DNA from: an uncultured Bacilli bacterium
GTDB lineage: Bacteria; Bacillota_I; Bacilli_A; RF39; UBA660
Length of the DNA stretch: 6,535 nt
Reading direction: 5' to 3'
NCBI GenBank assembly: GCA_947627835.1
Contig: CANQXM010000067.1
Location: 1 to 6,535 of the forward strand
Part shown: piece by piece, positions 6,184 to 6,535 of the stretch
Position numbering within the stretch: the first letter of the stretch is position 1
Layout: each line of letters begins with the position of its first letter
Made by a program: the position numbers and the translations under genes
Notes under the pieces: model-generated
The model's input: only the letters and a program-made list of their open reading frames with translations
Told to the model about the DNA's origin: nothing
Database searches by the model: none

Positions 6184-6188
6184 ACATA

Positions 6189-6196
6189 CCACCTCT
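6189..6196 (-). promoter_or_regulatory. Ribosome binding site deciding the flp GTG start
   Basis: AGAGGTGG lies five bases before the GTG at 6181-6183. An ATG at 6185-6187 is only one base from it and opens a different frame, so it is an unlikely start. The leader from the predicted transcription start (about 6199) is only about 16 bases. Confidence 0.75.
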
Positions 6197-6205
6197 ATTA
6201 TTACA

Positions 6206-6234
6206 ATTATAACAAAGTTATAAAAAGAAGACAA
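6206..6234 (-). promoter_or_regulatory. Predicted sigma-A-type promoter of the tad operon
   Basis: On the minus strand TTGTCT (-35, 6229-6234; four of six consensus bases) is separated by 17 bases from a perfect TATAAT (-10, 6206-6211). A TG extension lies at 6213-6214. The predicted start is near the A at 6199. This is the only good promoter seen for the seven tad genes. Confidence 0.85.
6207..6223. promoter_or_regulatory. Perfect inverted repeat over the tad -10 region, candidate operator
   Basis: On the plus strand TTATAAC, AAA, GTTATAA form a perfect 7-3-7 inverted repeat. It covers five of the six -10 bases, the TG extension and part of the spacer. A dimeric repressor bound here would block RNA polymerase. 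No regulator gene lies in the window, and the repeat is AT-rich, so part of the symmetry comes from the TATAAT itself. Confidence 0.45.
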
Positions 6235-6238
6235 TTAC

Positions 6239-6267
6239 AAAATAAAACAAGAAATTGCTTTCTTGTT
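6239..6267 (-). terminator. Probable terminator of the upstream pilin-like gene
   Basis: On the minus strand AACAAGAAA (6259-6267), loop GCAA (6255-6258) and TTTCTTGTT (6246-6254) form a nine-base-pair hairpin followed by the T-rich tail TTATTTT. The stem has only two GC pairs, so strength is moderate. It starts at the stop codon of the upstream gene and ends about five bases before the tad -35. A regulatory role for the tad promoter cannot be excluded. Confidence 0.65.
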
Positions 6268-6535
6268 ATTTTAGTATGTATGGATTTCCAATATTTCCCG
6301 ATCCCCCGATAACATCTAAATTTGGATTTAAATAGATTACGGGTCTTGCTAAGTAGGTTTTATTGGCATTTTGTAATTCTAAGTTGCCACTTGCATTAAT
6401 GGTAAAGAAATCGGTAGTGTTATCTGCTGCTGGCGTCATTAACCATTCGGTTGTTTCACTTTGATGTAACCAGTTATTTTCTACACAGCCTTCGGCATCC
6501 GCAATGGCCGTTAAGTTTGTCGTGAGACAGGTTTC
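6266..6535 (-). CDS. C-terminal end of a probable secreted or pilin-like surface protein (cut by the right edge)
   Basis: An open frame of 89 codons enters from the right edge and stops with TAA at 6266-6268. Visible features are two cysteines 14 residues apart (positions 3 and 17 of the fragment), NNWLHQSETTEWLMTPAAD, a turn-rich DFFTINASGN segment, and the tail LARPVIYLNPNLDVIGG, then GSGNIGNPYIL. From memory, the combination W.L.P, RPV.YL and a final G.G...NPY is common at the C-terminus of extracellular proteins of uncultured low-GC bacteria, many of which start with a type IV prepilin N-terminus (a DUF6273-like layout). The N-terminus is outside the window, so a pilin-type signal cannot be confirmed. 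The gene has the same direction as the tad operon but is separated from it by a terminator and a promoter. Confidence 0.75.
   Translation of the reverse strand, partial: ETCLTTNLTAIADAEGCVENNWLHQSETTEWLMTPAADNTTDFFTINASGNLELQNANKTYLARPVIYLNPNLDVIGGSGNIGNPYILK

Noticed and set aside
5993..6187. Open frame of 64 codons from the ATG at 6185-6187.
   Set aside because: It runs out of frame through the clearly recognisable Flp pilin, has only one base between the ribosome binding site and its ATG, and shows no family features.
6184..6234. Extension of the Flp pilin upstream to an in-frame ATG at 6232-6234 (83 residues).
   Set aside because: The ATG lies in the predicted -35 and the extension crosses the -10 and the ribosome binding site. 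It would also place a second hydrophobic stretch before the prepilin leader.
1..6535. Reassigned genetic code (TGA as Trp), considered because of the AT-rich, Mollicutes-like character.
   Set aside because: ruvA and the tadG-like gene end at TGA exactly where the families end and where the next gene starts, so TGA is a stop.
1..6535. CRISPR array, tRNA or rRNA gene, insertion sequence or prophage attachment site.
   Set aside because: No spaced direct repeats, cloverleaf, transposase or terminal inverted repeats are visible, and coding density leaves only short intergenic gaps of under 100 bases.

Overview
The window looks like a chromosomal segment of a low-GC, monoderm (Gram-positive-type) bacterium of the Bacillota/Mycoplasmatota kind. 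The DNA is AT-rich by eye, ribosome binding sites are strong AAGGAGG or AGGTG types, and both promoters I can see are extended -10 (TGnTATAAT). TGA is a genuine stop in at least two genes (ruvA and the tadG-like gene), so the Mycoplasma code 4 is not in use. No secretin or outer-membrane Tad component is present. I cannot name a genus. Every supported gene lies on the minus strand, so transcription runs from right to left.

Right edge (6266-6535): the C-terminal 89 codons of a probable surface or pilin-like protein, followed by a hairpin terminator. Next comes a well-formed promoter (TTGTCT-17-TATAAT) with a perfect 7-3-7 inverted repeat over the -10. It drives a compact seven-gene Tad (tight adherence, type IVc) pilus operon (6183 to 1392). 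The order is Flp major pilin, TadE-like minor pilin, TadG-like minor pilin, TadZ/CpaE-like ATPase, TadA/CpaF motor ATPase, then TadB and TadC platform proteins. The genes overlap or are separated by no more than 18 bases, so they are very probably one transcript. TadA should power assembly, TadB and TadC form the membrane platform, TadZ probably positions the machine, and the three pilin-type proteins are its substrates. No prepilin peptidase (TadV/CpaA) lies in the window; one must be encoded elsewhere if the pilus is made.

The tad operon ends at an intrinsic terminator (1333-1357). A second transcription unit follows: ruvA, a small HAD-family phosphatase gene and ruvB (cut by the left edge), packed with a 4-base overlap and an 11-base gap. 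RuvA and RuvB form the Holliday-junction branch-migration motor. The predicted ruvA promoter overlaps the tad terminator so that its transcripts should start in the hairpin loop and therefore not fold the terminator.

The main observations are this terminator/promoter arrangement, a palindrome in the ruvA leader resembling the core of the Gram-positive SOS box, the HAD gene between ruvA and ruvB, the minimal Tad cassette with a two-cysteine Flp pilin, the palindrome on the tad promoter, and the pilin-like gene end next to the operon. I see known machinery in an unusual arrangement and found no clearly new system.
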